DNA of 64,000 bases from Lutraria lutraria (lineage: Eukaryota > Mollusca > Bivalvia > Venerida > Mactridae): contig OZ026839.1 of assembly GCA_964023205.1 (NCBI GenBank), positions 15,902,386-15,966,385 of the forward strand, given 5' to 3'. The notes beneath the pieces are model-generated. The model was not told the origin of the DNA. It worked only from the letters and a program-made list of their open reading frames with translations, and ran no database searches. Numbering within the stretch: the stretch's first letter is position 1; each line of letters opens with the position of its first letter. This document shows, piece by piece, positions 1 through 14,600 of this stretch. The position numbers and the translations under genes are program-made.

Positions 1-3000
1 GTATTCAAACCAGAAGTCTCCTATTAAGAATAAGCATTCGCCAAGGCCATTGTCTGTGTCAGATAAATGACAAAATCTATAGATTAAAACAATGAAGAAT
101 CTGTTTTTGATAAAGTTAGGGCCTCTTAATACTTTCAATCTTCATAACTCTTGAATTAGTATTTAGCCTGGGGATGAGTATAGTTTACAAGATGTAATTG
201 TTCTAACTTGCAGAAAATATAATTATGTATACTTAAGTGTTTTCATGCAGTCAACTATAGTATTTTGATGTTTTCTTATACAAGATTTTATCTCCGAATA
301 TACCAGTACATGTGTGTATATCTAATTTATGCCGAGTCATATGAGCTCAGGAGAAGTAGGGTGTGATAAAATTATTGTATTTGAATGGGTGTAGGAATTT
401 TGAAATATTTTTTGGAAGAGTAGTGTTATTAACATGGTAACATTTTTGCTCTTTGATGATATTTGCTGTGTCATTTTAGCTTGCAGAAAATATTTTAAAT
501 TTCTCCTTACATCACGATATCCATTATATATATATATGATAACCTTGAACAGTCAACCTATGAAAACTGATGTAAAGTAAAATTCACCATTATTTCTATG
601 CTTGTTCAGTAACACAAAGGTTTGTCTCAAGGTTATTAGACTCAATTTTAATTAGAATTATTTTGTGATAGACATGATACTGACCTTCAGTTAGAATCAT
701 TTATCTTGTCTTAAAGACAATGATGAGAAAATAAAATTATATTGAGGTAAATTTTACAAGCTTGTTGGCCTATTATTTGACTACTAGCTAATTAGCATTT
801 TTATGATACTGAATATAAATATACTGTATTAAATTATCATAGTGATGCATATCCATAAATCAGTGAAGAAATTGTGCCACAACAAACACTTGCTCAGGAA
901 TTTTTCCCAAACATTTCAAGAATTTTTCTTCAGGACACTTTTTTGCTATGATGATTGTTGATCTGTTTGTTGTGACACGTGAAGTCGGGTTATTTCTGTA
1001 GTAAATGACATGATTTATGTTTTAAACATGACTTGCAAATTTCATCTTGTTACATAATAAAATTTGTTATACCTATTTATTAAAATGGTGTAAATGCATT
1101 TAGCTTTAATTTGGGTCATTAATTTTGTTCTTATTACCACAAACAGTAAAAACTGGAAAAGTTAAACTGGTGTAGTGGTGTAATTTAAAAAATAATAATT
1201 GTTTGAATGTTCAGTGCATGATACGTAAAATTTTACTTCAATCCCTTACATGCACCTCATATAAGTTTTGAAGATTCCACTATGGTAAAGCCACTTTAAT
1301 CTCTATGATAAACATAGAACACACCTCTATACCTCAAAGATTGTTTAATTAATTTCTTAATGGTCGTATTTTAACCTACTAACAAGATCAAGGTTAAATG
1401 GTCAGTTATACGTCCATCACTATGGTTCATGTTAACCAAGTATGATTCAGTTGTCACGATCTCATGTCTGACTTAATTATTTAGTTAACTGGCCTTCAAC
1501 TATTAAAGCTTACTTAGTACGGTACTTTAAAAAGTTTAAATATTTAACCTTGATTTAATTGAGTTATGTAATGTATTTGGAGGTATTTGAAGTTTATTTA
1601 TGTCATGGCTTTATTTTATTTTGATAACTACAAGTTTTACTGTTCAATGTACTGAGATAGACTGTCCCCACATTTTTCTGTCATATTGATTCAGATATCC
1701 AACATTTTAATTCAGAAATGATCCTTGTCATTATACAATAAATTAAATGTTATATTTGTATTTGTTTAAGCTATCTGATTATTGTCTAATTGATAACAAA
1801 TCTGTGTTTAATGTCAAAGTGTCATTACTGCAGGTCTAAAATAGCTTTCTGCTAGTCAGAATAGTGATTAACATGTTGGTGGTTTTTATCTAGTTCTATA
1901 ATTTATTGTCTTTTTACACCATTTTCTTAATGGCTTTGCTGTTGATTTTTAAGTGTTCAAGTTAGATTTCATCGCAATCAGTTCATGGACGTGGAATCTC
2001 ATGTGTAACCTAATTATGTCCTTCAAGTTACATGTATATCAAACATTCATTCCTGTATTGTTTCATCAAGTTTGTGTGAAATGATGGAGGAGTAAACAAA
2101 TACTCAGTTTTATTGTATTTCAGTATTTACTTAAATTATATATATATGTACATATTCATCTGAGCAATAATATATAGATATATATAGATGAACCTATCAT
2201 AGCCTAGTTTGTATCATTTATTTAAGATCAATTAGACTGTATTACTGTAGCATGTAACTGAGTATTGATTATGAGTGAATGCCAGTTTTATGTAGAAATA
2301 ATGATTGGTTCAAGAATTAGAACATGTTCTGATAAGTTTTCTGTGTTCTAATAAATTACCCCTGTAGTTCTAGAATCCATGTGTTCTCCATGATGATAAT
2401 TGTGGTGCATTCTGATAATATATAAGTAAGTAGACATATATATTTAGTATTGTATTACATGTAGTCAGTAAATCAAGGTAGTATATATTGATGTCTGAGA
2501 ACTAGAACTACAGTTTGTTTTAAAAGATTCTGATATTTTGAACGACAGTAACATAAAAAGCATTTGATTGTAGTACTTATGTTTATACTGATATAATGTA
2601 AAATTTATGCAGTGACTTAAACTATTTGTTTGTTTTCAAAATTCATATAATCTAAGAATATGTCATAATGAAACATAAACATGTAAAATATAAAACAATA
2701 ACACATGCCCCCCATCTGAATTTGCTAACTGGTAAACCAAGAACTGCTTGTAGATTTTTTACAAGGATGATAATTTGATTCCACAATTTTAACTTCTGCA
2801 TATCATGAAGTCATCAAATCATATAATTTAATATGAACGAATATTTTCTTTCAAGTTTTAGGTAACTCGTATTGCAGAGAAACTTAGCATGCAAATATTT
2901 GTTTACATTTCAGTGCATCTGATTATTGGATTCAAGGACGATGTGCAATAGTTTTTGTCATACCATAATTATTATAATTACCGGTAGGCTTGCTAGATAT

Positions 3001-4379
3001 GAATATATGTATATAAGAAGTAAAGTATGACAGAAAATAATCAGTACAAGGAGTTTATTTTTCTAATATTTTATGGTCTTACAATAGATAACCCTTCCTA
3101 CTGCTAGGGGCCCGGGAAATTTTCAACCAGGTGTAAAGGAAAATTCTGGTTAATAGATTGGTGAAGGTCAGATGGCTGTTGTCCACATTTTATTTTGGGC
3201 GCTACTTCTCATACATATTACAAGGGCTTTTGACCAAACTTTATTAATAAAGTTATTGTCCACAAATTCTCGAGCGCTTTTTGTCCGGGTTTTGCAATTT
3301 GATCAATTTGGGCAGAATTATGGCCCTTAATTTGTTTATTTTGCATCCATGCTGTATGTTGAGACATACTCTTCTATGATTATGGAACTCTTCCTACACA
3401 TTGATTATGGAACTCTTCCTACACATTGCCCAAGGGATAAACATCTGGAGAATAAAAATCTGGTTTTATGACATATCCTGCCACTTCAATGTTCATAGTG
3501 TTAGGTTTTCATACATGTAAATTAGTAGATAATTTCATAACAAACAGAATGCATTTTTGTTTTCAAACCAGTGCATCATACCAGAATGGATTATTTGATA
3601 CCATGGATTATCTGATTATTTTTGGTTTGACCAAAGAGTTATCAAATAATTTGGGTTTAACTGTATTTGTATTTTTGGCAATTTACTTATAGGTCAGGTA
3701 CAAATAATCATGTTAATTTTGGAGTAGTTGCACTTAAAATATAAACTTAATATATATACTTAACTTATAAATTGTATGGCATTATCTAGATCTGATTATT
3801 CAATGAAAGTTGACATGGGTCATAATTCCGTACAGTCTGCTTATTTTGGCTTTAGAAAATTTATTCTTTATTAGTTAACAGTCATGTTCAGTTTGTAAGA
3901 GTGATTCATTCATAAAATAACATGTTAAGTTGTAAAGTCCTGATCTTTAAGTTACTGTCAGAAACTCATACTTTAATATAGGCATTTAATAAGTTTACAA
4001 ATGATATGTTTATGATATACTGAAAAAGAACCATTTTCTAATTTGAGTAACCATTCAGCAAACATTTTCTGCAATTGTCTTCTCTATAATGTATAAGTAC
4101 TGTAATTTTATATTGTTAAAATATTTTTTAATTCACTCTTTTGTTTGTAATGGTGCAAGTTTTCAGTTTATACAAGATTTCTGTTTTTTTGCCTCTTTAA
4201 CACAAAAATGCTGTTGTGGTCTTCAAAAAGTTTAATTTTCAGGAGCTTTGTCCCCATGGGCCCCCTACCAGCTCAGGTTTTTCAGTTTTGACTTAAATCT
4301 TTGTCTTACTCCAGTTTGTGTTAAATACCATGTAATCCCTAATAAAGGCCCTCCTACTTATTAACGCCCTGCCTGTCAA

Positions 4380-4735
4380 ATCAAATGAAAACCTTGTGGT
4401 CATAGTTTTGATTGGATCTTCATCAAACTTGGTCAGTATGTTTGTCTTAATGATATCTTGGACATGCGCGAACATGGTTCATCTTTGATAAAAACTAGAA
4501 TACCGGGTCAAATAATAGGAAAATCTTGTTAACATTCTAGAGGTCACAGTTTTGATTGGATCTTCACCACACCTTGTCAGAATGTTTTTCTTAATGATAT
4601 ATTGGACTTGTTAGAACATGGGTAATCTGGTATCAGAATCACGGGAATTACTTGTTAACACTTTAGACATCACATTTTTTATTAGATCTTCACCAAACCT
4701 TGTCAGAATGTTTGTCCTATTGATATCTTTCCAAT
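4380..4735 (+). repeat. dispersed repeat, three degenerate ~130-145 bp subunits
   Basis: Three related blocks each contain a version of 'ttttgattggatcttcac' followed by 'gtcagaatgtttgt' and 'ttaatgatat', starting near 4400, 4548 and 4672. The same block recurs once at about 11630-11720 on this strand and inverted at about 26380-26480. Multi-copy non-coding sequence; no coding potential was found. The family could not be named. Confidence 0.6.
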
Positions 4736-5601
4736 ACTACTGAAATACTGTACTTGGTTTTCTACTTTAATAATCAAGTATGAATCCTCTAGTTTACTAT
4801 TATTTTTTTATATCTTTTCTGTCCATTTAACAGTTACTGTCTGTGATCAAGGAAATTCTCCTAGTTGGTAGTCAATGTCTGTACTATCTGAAGTCAACAG
4901 TACTATTATTTGTTCTCTATTTTGACAAGTCACCAATCAGGACATAGAGTGTTACGCTGGTATTTAAAGGCCAGCAAGTTTACTACTATCATGAATGAGG
5001 GCACATGTTAGATCCCGTCTGTAATAATATTCTGTTCAGAGAGATCCATGGAGATATTTTACATGGTCCCTGAAGTAACTTAGCATTTTTCATAATTTAG
5101 TCCTTGTTTTGAATTTAAACATTTGTCATTAAAGTTATTAACCAAATCACTCCAATTGGATTAATTAGTTAGTAAGTACATGTTTTATTTATTACTTAAT
5201 ACATACATGATTTATTTATTATTAAACATTGGTTTGTTTTACTTCATTTTGATGTTATTGTTCACTTTGCATTTAATTTTACTCCCCATTTTAGTCTGTA
5301 TTTGATAGGAGACATCATTGATAGTAAATGTTGAAAAATCCACCTAATTACAAAATTTACCTTTATGTTGGTAGTTATATAGAAATGATATATGTATGTT
5401 AAATAACATGTTATTGAATAATATTCAATGATTTAAATGAAATTTGATCAGTTTGTGAAGATCTGTTTTAGTTGTGTTATTATACATATAAAACCGTCAT
5501 TGGACATGGAATTAAAAATCATAATTGATATCAAATAAAAGATATCTTAGAATTCTTAAACTCACCTGTGCTATCTTAACGAATTTAAAATTATAACTTG
5601 A

Positions 5602-5815
5602 CATGTTTCAAGTTACATATAATTCATGTTACATGTATGTTTCAGGTTACATATAATTCATGTTACACATATGTTTCATGTTACGTACCTTTCATGTTAC
5701 ATATGTTTTACATATGTTACAAGTTATGTATGTTTCATGTTACGTATGTTTCAAGTTACATACCTTTCATGTTACATATGTTTCATGTTATGTATGTTTC
5801 AAGTTACATATACTG
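5602..5815. repeat. short tandem repeat around 'tttcatgttacatatg'
   Basis: About 12 imperfect copies of a ~17-bp unit (tttcatgttacatatg and variants such as tttcaagttacatac). Three further units sit at about 6356-6400, suggesting one ancestral array later split by other sequence. All three frames are open on one strand, a by-product of the repeat and not a gene. Confidence 0.8.
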
Positions 5816-6479
5816 CTGTATATATATTTGGGTATCAAAATAAAATTTAGACCATAGATAATCAGTTTACGTATGTTTATTTCGCAAATATTTGCATTTT
5901 GAGGCTATAATTGAGGTCAACTTCGACGGACTATTTCTTCACCCTCAGTGAAGATATGCAAATTAAACTTACATCATTGTAAACTACAGCCAATCAGCTT
6001 TCTAGAAATGTAGGTTACTCTGATATTTGAAAACAATTAACACGCCGGAAATTAATGAGAAGTACATGTAGGTCATTTGGGATTTGCATGATACGTGATA
6101 ATTCACAATTGTATGCAGATTACGTAATCTTCACTGATTAACCAGATTTAATGTTTACATATGGCTAATAAAATATTATGATACTTATATAATTGTGAAG
6201 ATAATTTAATTACCTTTCAATACGTGGTAGAATTATTAATGTATGGTTAAAAATAATGATTTTGTGGCCATTTTACTACACTACGTACACAAAATCTATA
6301 GAATTCCAGTAAAAAGGCTGATAAGATATTGGCTTACCAGGGTTGCTACATATAGTTACGTATGTTTCACGTTATGTATGTTTCAAGTTACGTACCTTTC
6401 ATGAATTGATTCTAATTGATCTGATTGATGATCTGACTTTAATCTATAGAGAAAAGAGACAATTTTGTATCAGATTTTA

Positions 6480-6990
6480 GCTCACCTGGCACAGAGTGCC
6501 AAGGTGAGCTTTTAGAATCGAGCTATGTCCGTCGTCAACAATTTCTTTAAACAACATCTCCTCCTGAACCACTGGGTCAATTTCAATAAAACTTCACAGG
6601 TGTGTTCCTTGCTTGAAGCTCTACCTAAGTTGTTCAAAGAATTCCATTCCATGAAGAACTCTGGTTGCCATAGCGCAACCGGAAGGAAAAAATCTTTAAA
6701 AATCTTCTTCTCAAAAACCAGAGGACCTAGAGCTTTGATATTTGGTGTGTAGCATTGCCTAGTGGACCTCTACCAAGATTGTTCAAATTATTGTCCTAGG
6801 ATCAAAATTGGCCCCGCCCTGGGGGTCACTTGATTTTATATAGACTTATATAGGGAAATTTTAAAAATCTTCTCTGAAACCACTAGACCTAGAGCTTAGA
6901 TATTTGGTATGTAGCATTGTCTAGTGGACCTCTACCAAGTTTGTTCAAATTATTGCCCTAGGGTCAAAATTGGTTAGTGAAGTGTTTGTT
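6480..6990 (+). repeat. dispersed bivalve-type repeat (palindrome family), + orientation
   Basis: Starts with an inverted repeat, 'agctcacctggcac' then 'gtgccaaggtgagct', followed by 'gatcgagctatgtccgtcgt'. The body carries 'ctctggttgccat', 'aaaaatcttcttctc' and two copies of the block running from 'gacctagagctt' to 'gggtca'. The same modules recur inverted at 20236-20600, 23982-25150, 30873-31190 and 32127-32930, and in this orientation at 61815-62075. Its short open frame is not a gene. Confidence 0.75.
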
Positions 6991-7565
6991 GATGTACAGT
7001 TAGGCTTCATTTGTTGCTTTATTTCTTGTACAGCTTTGCATGTTCTTGTATGTTGTAATGAGATAAAGACTATTTTATAATGTATTTTATGATCTAGAGC
7101 TCAGTAGTTCATCTATTTATGTAGATTATCTATCCAGGTCAGTGTGTCATTAATTAATACAAACATGTACTGTAGACCTTAAGAGTATTAAAAACAGTTG
7201 ATTACATAGTTACGTCAGTGATCAGAATCCTGTATGACAACATGTTGGAATATCTGCTCTCTTCTGAAACATAATTCAAAATATCTATATTTGTGATTCA
7301 AGTATATTGGTCAAGTTTGAGATATATTTAAGTTTGTTTGTACTTCGAATACTTGTTTTAGATACTGCAGTTTTTTGGGAGGAGAGAATGTTTCCATTTT
7401 ACTTACCGGTACTTTCTTTGATAATGCAGTATTCTTGATGTTTTATTACAATGGCTTGAAGTCCATAAATTTGTTTATGATATTTGACTTGTGTTTAGTT
7501 AACTTAGAATTTACACCAGTCTAATTGCTGTAGTTAATGTTAAAACTTCAATAAAGTATGTTATA

Positions 7566-7760
7566 CTGATTTGTGAGGTAATGTTTAATGTACTGATTTG
7601 TGGGGGTAGTGATAAATGTACGAATTTGTGGGGTAGTGTTAAATGCATTGATTTGTGGGGTAATGTTAAATGCACTGATTTGTGGGGTAATGTTAAATGC
7701 ACTGATTTGTGGGGTGGTGTTAAATGCACTGATTTGTGGGGTGGTGTTAAATGCACTTGT
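7566..7760. repeat. 27-bp minisatellite, about 7 copies
   Basis: Unit 'aatgttaaatgcactgattt' plus 'gtggggt' (27 bp), repeated about seven times with few changes. Being a multiple of three it opens several frames on both strands, so the short frames here are artefacts. Confidence 0.85.
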
Positions 7761-8665
7761 TTATATAGTAGCATATATACCAGGCTAGATTAAATGGTGT
7801 GACTAGATTATAGAAAATCATTGTAAGAATGAAAAACAGAGACTTTTATTGTAGAATCCTGCTTTTGTTACAGACTTTATAAGTGTAATCATTTTGTAAT
7901 GCTTAGATTTGCCCCTTTGAAATCAGTTTTAATCTGTTCATTAAGTAATTGACTGGTATAATCTTTACACCAGACATTTTACTTAGTTTGCATATATAAG
8001 AATTTTGTTTTATCGAACATCCCAGTGATATTTTCGAGCATAACTGTACAATTTCTATCAGTAGACCTTTTTGTTGATACTCTAATAACAGGTATTATTA
8101 TGTGTAATTTTCATTTTATTGACATTTTAGTCCATGCATAGTCAAATGTTCACATACTGGTATGATAGGCAGTTTTAACTGGATGCCCATGTTTATAAAA
8201 CATAATCAATTAGTGGTTTATTTTGTACTGTTTTATTTTGATGTATACTAATCATCTTCCTCTGATTGTTTTTGATGAATGTTATACCTGCAGCTTGTTT
8301 CTATGTAACATAATAAAGTTAAGCTGTTCAGTATTAGTACTGCCTGAAGGGGAATTGAATCAGTTTTAAAGAAGAATTCTGAATAGTCCAGAATGGTTTG
8401 ATACATAATGGTGATACATTATAAGCTACAGAAACAAGCAACATACATAGATTTATATCATTTAATACAGATTGATATAATCCACCTGATGGCTATAATG
8501 ATAGATCCTTGATTAGTTATTCATTTTTTTGGTGTGATTTGAATACAAAAATGGATTAAGTTATTACTTTCTGTCATTAAGTTGAAATTTGATGGAGTGA
8601 AGCTTTGATCGATTTTAGAAATGAAGTTTTCTTTGTTATAATGTAATGATGTTTATTTCTTTCAG

Positions 8666-11600
8666 GATGACGAGGTTTGAAGAACAATACCTAAACATGA
8701 GAAAAAGAATAGTATTTACTGGGGGCACTTGACAGTACCCCTCAGACTAAAGAGTGCTCTCCCTTTGGTGACCTTGTTTACTGTGAAACTAAGTCACCCC
8801 TTTGATTATTTCCAAGAGTAGAGCTGTGTTGTTGAAAGATATTATTTTGAAGGAAAAACATCCAAGTTTTGTCTTAGTGCTCCATATCAGACTTAATAAA
8901 ATAGTAACAATGCCATCCATCTGTAGTAAAAACCAACTGTGCACAGACGTTGTCATTATTGGTAAGATTTTTTAAAATTTTATTGTACGTGCATTTGTAA
9001 TTTTTAACTGATAAGATCTGAAATATCAGTGAATGAAAATATGATCTTTTCATAGTGCTGTCAAGTTTGGGAACAATTTAGTGTCATAAATATTAGATCA
9101 CTTATTGAGCACAAGCATCATGCTTCTGTTCAATGAATTTGATTAAATGGGTTCTATAGAATAAACACACATTATATTTGGCGGAGTCTTTCAGCATTGT
9201 AGTGCTTGTAATCACTCATTGGAATTTCTTTGTATTTCTATTCATTTCTTTCTATTCAAAGACAGGTAATTTGAGCCCATTTTGTGCTAAATTAGTCTCA
9301 GGCCATAAATAAGAACAGTTGTACCTATTATTGAACTATTGTAGATCTAGAAGTAGAACATGCCTTACTTGTAAAAATTCGGTTAATTGGTTAAAAGGTC
9401 TATATTAGTGTTCACTATCACTAATTTTAAATGTACTATTTTTAATTTTTATTAAATTAAATATGTCCACTCCTGCTCATGGATTTATTATATTTACTAT
9501 TATTCATATATTTGATAAAATTTTCCAGTAAATATTTTAATATATAATATTTAAATACCAAAAGTGGCAATTCTATGACCTTTGTTTTGTTTGAAAATGT
9601 ATTTTACTTATGATCAAGTGGTTGTTTGCCCAAAGATAATAAACATTAAGTTCATAAAACTTGTTCATGAAATCTATTCATGATTGCTATGAATAATGTG
9701 ATGAATTATCTGGGTATCCTGTGAAAGCATTTAAATAAACTAAGGTTGTTGACCTTTCTAGCCCTCTACAATTTCATAAACGTCTGCTATCATTCAGGTC
9801 AAACTATTTACCCGATACTTTCTTCAATGACAGCAAATTTCATAAGAAGTTATTAAATTTATAAATCATGAAATATTGTATTTGAATCTACCTTGTATAT
9901 TTTTTATCTTTATTAACATTTTTGACACAGTCACAATGGTTTCACTTTTGTGTAAAATAAATTTTCCCTCTTAAATAAAATATTTTACAGATTAGTTAGT
10001 TGATAATGTAGCTGCTTTTTACTGAAGTTTTCTAGCTGGATGTTGGTGTTTAATGCATCACCATTCAACAGTGATATAATGTACTTGTAGTATACATGTG
10101 GTAACTAAATACTATAAAATACACAGGTTTTAAAGGAATTTAACAAATGTTGTAAGATGTACTAAGTTTACTTTTGTTGGACATTTTTTCAGCATATTTC
10201 TGTTCCTGGAGACATGTAAATGATAGCTCATATTAAACATTATACATGTAGTTCTAGATGTACACTGTGTTTGTCAACTGATATCAGGGTATATACATGT
10301 ACTTCTATATCTGTGATGAATCTGAACTACAGTATAACATAAAGAAATTAATGTAAATAATAGAACATAGTTATGTGAACATACCTCAGAAATCATTTTG
10401 AAGCCTATGTTATTCGTAAAAAGATTAATTTAAACATACTCAACTTATTGGCTAGTCATGATAGATGCTAATTTGTTTTAAAAAATCATGCATTATGTTA
10501 CATCAGACATGCTAATTGTTTCTTGCTTGTATGTATATTTTTATGTAAATACAAATGTATTTTGTTAAAATAAGATTTTGTATATTTAGTTTATTTACCC
10601 TGGCCACTGGGAATTCCAATATGGGCAAGCTTTCTGTAATAAGATACTGGCTGAAGTCTTACATTAACGTTATCACTCATTTATAGTATTGATAGTCAAA
10701 GTTTGTGTACTGTTAACATATTTTCTTTCTTAAAACCATGTTTTTGCGCATTGTAGAAGTTTCTATGATTGAAATAACACCAGCTTTTGTTTATTTTCAA
10801 ATTGAAACTGTTATGTGGTTTTGTAAACAAGACTTCATGAGATAGAAATGCTTGTCACATGTATTTATTAAATAAGTTCAAAGTATGACAAATTCTATAA
10901 TATTAAAAAAAATTTTTTTTAATTAATATATTGTTGTATAGAAATCAATCACTATCTAAATAACTGGTAGGAAATTAAAGACTAATGCATGTACCTATAC
11001 ATGTATATATTTTTGTTGTCCTGTACCTGTAGCAGCAATATTGATTGAATATTTATTTTAGGTCAAATTTATCCTCAAAATGATAAAACAAATCTGCAAT
11101 ATTTACATAATTATATAAAACAATTGATTTTATTGACCAAAATAAATTAACTGAATTGACTCAAACAAGTTTATTGTATTGACAGAAATAATTGTACAAT
11201 CATAATTATTACAAAATGACTTGCTATAATTTACTTTGGTTCCTATTTTGTTTCAGGCAATGGACCAACAGGAATATGTTTATCATATATGTTATCTGGG
11301 TACCGACCATACTACAATGGACGTCCACATTCTAATTCATATTTAGCCGATAAATTGAGAAAAATTGGTGAAAATCAAACATTGATAGATCAGGTAAATT
11401 TTGTGTTTGTGAAATTATTATTATGGCAAATGTTCTGCATTAAGCCATCTTGTTTCTTAAAGGAGAATTTACAAAGTAATCTACAATAGTGGAACTTGTG
11501 AAAGCTTTTCAAAATTCCTCAGATTTTGTCTCCATCTCATGAAAATACTTAAACAAATAATTGTTGAAAGTCACTTTATGCTTCTTAATTCAAATCTTAG

Positions 11601-14600
11601 GAAAACTTTGTTATTTTAAACATTGTAGATGTCACAGTTTTGATTGGATCTTCACCAAAGCTGTTAGAATGTTTGTTTTAATGATATGTAGGTCAAGTTT
11701 GAATACATGTCATCAGGGGTCAGACACTAGGTCACCAGGTCAAATTACAAGAAAACCTTCATGACCTCATGACACAGCCTGCAAAACAATGTTTTTTATG
11801 AGTAAACAATGATTGTCATGTGAGCGATATAGGGCCAAATTTTGAACCTCTTGTTTTATAATGTGACCTTAATGTTGTTTTTCCATTAAACTTTGAAGAT
11901 TAAAATCATTGATTTTTACTTACATTTGCATGAGGTATTAAGACCTATCCTAGAGTATGAGGTCATGAATGTTAATATATGTTAAGTGTCATAAAATATA
12001 CCTCTTCAGTTGTATTGACATTCTGGGTAATATGGTCCTTAAAACATAACATTTTATCAATAAATACATGTATATCAAGAACTGGAACACTGTTATCACT
12101 TGACATTTAACTCTCTTCAATTATCAACCTATTAACTTGACTGGTCATACATAAAATAGTTTTGTTGGCCACAGCTATCAGACAAACTAGAATGTGACCA
12201 TATAATACTAGATTTGTGAAAACAGGAATTTTAATGTATTTAATAAAATCTTTTGATTGACCAAAATATTTTTGTTTAAGGCCTCAAATATCTTAGGTTT
12301 GATTAGGTCACTTACTAAATGCAGTCATACTTATAGGTAAGTTTCACTGTAGACAGAGTTAATATTGATCTGCATGCAACAGATACCTACCCTTATTTTT
12401 TATCAATGTGTCCTGAAGTGTGACCTTATTTCCCATGATGGCTAACATACATGTGTGGTTTGTGAGAAACCTTTAAATGTTTATCTATGTAAATTAAATA
12501 TTTGAAGAAATACTTTAAAATTGGCCAAGAGAGAAAGAGAGAGAGAGAGAGTTATTGAATTTTGATAAAATAGTAAGATGGCTTCAGTACTTAAATAATG
12601 AAATTTTATCCACATGTAACTAAGCTGTTTAAGTAGTGTTAGTTGGTGATTTTATTCTTTTAATAATTTTGTTGAGAATGATACAAATACAGTACAATTC
12701 ATGTTTTTAATCCTCGTGATGTAAATTGCACTGAAATACAATGTATGTATCTCCATTACAGTCCTAATTTCAAAATAGGAGAAATCAAACAATTTATTTT
12801 TCATTGTTCTGATTCCAACTTTCTTCATGTCTTTTCTTGTCATCTATTTTCAATAATTGTCAAATTTGCTACATTTTTATTGAACTCTTAAAACCTAATA
12901 AATTCTGAAAATCATTTTACCTTCAACTGACTGATACTAGTGTGTAAGTAGAGCCAACAATCTCATTATACATGTAGATTTGTATTTATTTACTGACTTA
13001 TCTCATTATACATGTACATTAAATTTTGTATTTATTTACCTTCATTGTCTTCAACTTTGATATTAACGATTTCATGTTTCATCACAAAGAAACAGCATTT
13101 AATAATGAAGAGACCTTGATTCAGTATGTTCATCTTTAGTGTTTAGAAAACATGTATGTTTTAATTCATCCTGTGTATGGTTGACTGCTGTATGACCAAA
13201 GTTGGTTATATCCAGATAGATAGTACAGTTGGAATGTGATCATTGTGCATGTGTATGATACATGCTGTGGTTACTTTGTACAGTTATATTCTGATATGAC
13301 AGTGAAACATTATATAAATATAGATATGTGATCCTTATGTAAAATCCTGTCTAGTAATCAGCTTCTCAATGCTCTTAATTAAAATCACACACGGGACCAG
13401 ACAGATTTTATTTGTAAGGGTGCTGTCCAGTTAGTTAATATAAGGTTGGTGGTTCTGCACAGGACTGGTGTTTGCTACTAAGGTCTTCTCCCAACATTAA
13501 AACTGGAAAACTAATGTCTGTTGGTGTTATATTAAACCCAAACAACAGAATTGAATACTAGTAAGTCAATGAACCCTGGTAGTCTTATTTCATGTTATAT
13601 ACATGATGTTGTTCTTGTTGTTGTAGGAACTAGAGTATTTATGTGAAGGTGTTGAAGGTAGGTCATCTAATCCTGTTGCTGTGTTGTTTGACAATCTGTC
13701 CCATCCTGAAGCTGATCTAGGTGTTGATAATCCAAGTCTGCTTGATTGGAGGTATGAACCACAACATAAGAAAGATCATGTTGTTCTTGGTAAAATGAAA
13801 CCTGGAGGGTCATGGCAGGTTGGTTTTTAATGTTTCATAAAATTATATTGTAGTTCTATAGGGTTTTGTGCACATTAGAAATAGGTTAATTAAGTTCTTT
13901 ATCATAAATTACACATTTTTTTTAAGGTGCTCATTCAAAAAAATCTTTCTAATATTTAACAAATGTTTTTTTTCTTCATAACTTACAGATTATAACCTTG
14001 AAATATAGATAAGGCAAAAACTAAATCATATCATTTGGACTCGATGATATGATGTATAGTTGAAAGATTTGCATACAGTGTATCTGGTAATTTTAACTCA
14101 TTTAGGTAGAATCGTTCATTTTAAATTGAAGAAAAAATAATAGATAAAGAACAAAAAGCTTGATCTGTGTTTACTTCCAGAAAATGGAAGGCAGTATGCA
14201 GACATTGAGTCTAAGCAGTTGGATGGAACTTCCTGATTTACCATTTCAAGAGTGGGTCCATAAAAACAGAAGGTATTCTATTGATACAACTAATAATGAC
14301 TTATTATATCTATCATGTTAAGTTTCATTAAATACTCCATGTAAATTTATTAAGTTTTAAATCGGTATATGAGGTTACTCTTCATTATTTAAATTGATGG
14401 AACACACATCCATTAATGGTGAGATTCAAGAACTTGTTGCAAGTATTGTGAAGTAAGTCAGAGGATGGTGTAGTTTTAATCCCTTACAAAACTGTTCTTA
14501 AGACAGGAGCATGCATTCTTAGTAATCTTATATTTACAGGAAAGATGATCAATTGGAACCTCTCACCAATCGTGCCACTATCAACGATGTATGCAATTAC

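Larger units (their letters stand above)
1..8665. other. AT-rich non-coding stretch upstream of the OSGIN-like gene
   Basis: No conserved coding exon was recognised on either strand. It holds small repeats listed separately (about 4380-4735, 5602-5815, 6480-6990 and 7566-7760) and unannotated AT-rich sequence. Because the first recognised exon at 8666 starts with a splice acceptor, at least one upstream non-coding exon and the promoter of the OSGIN-like gene should lie in or before this stretch; they could not be located by eye. Confidence 0.6.
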
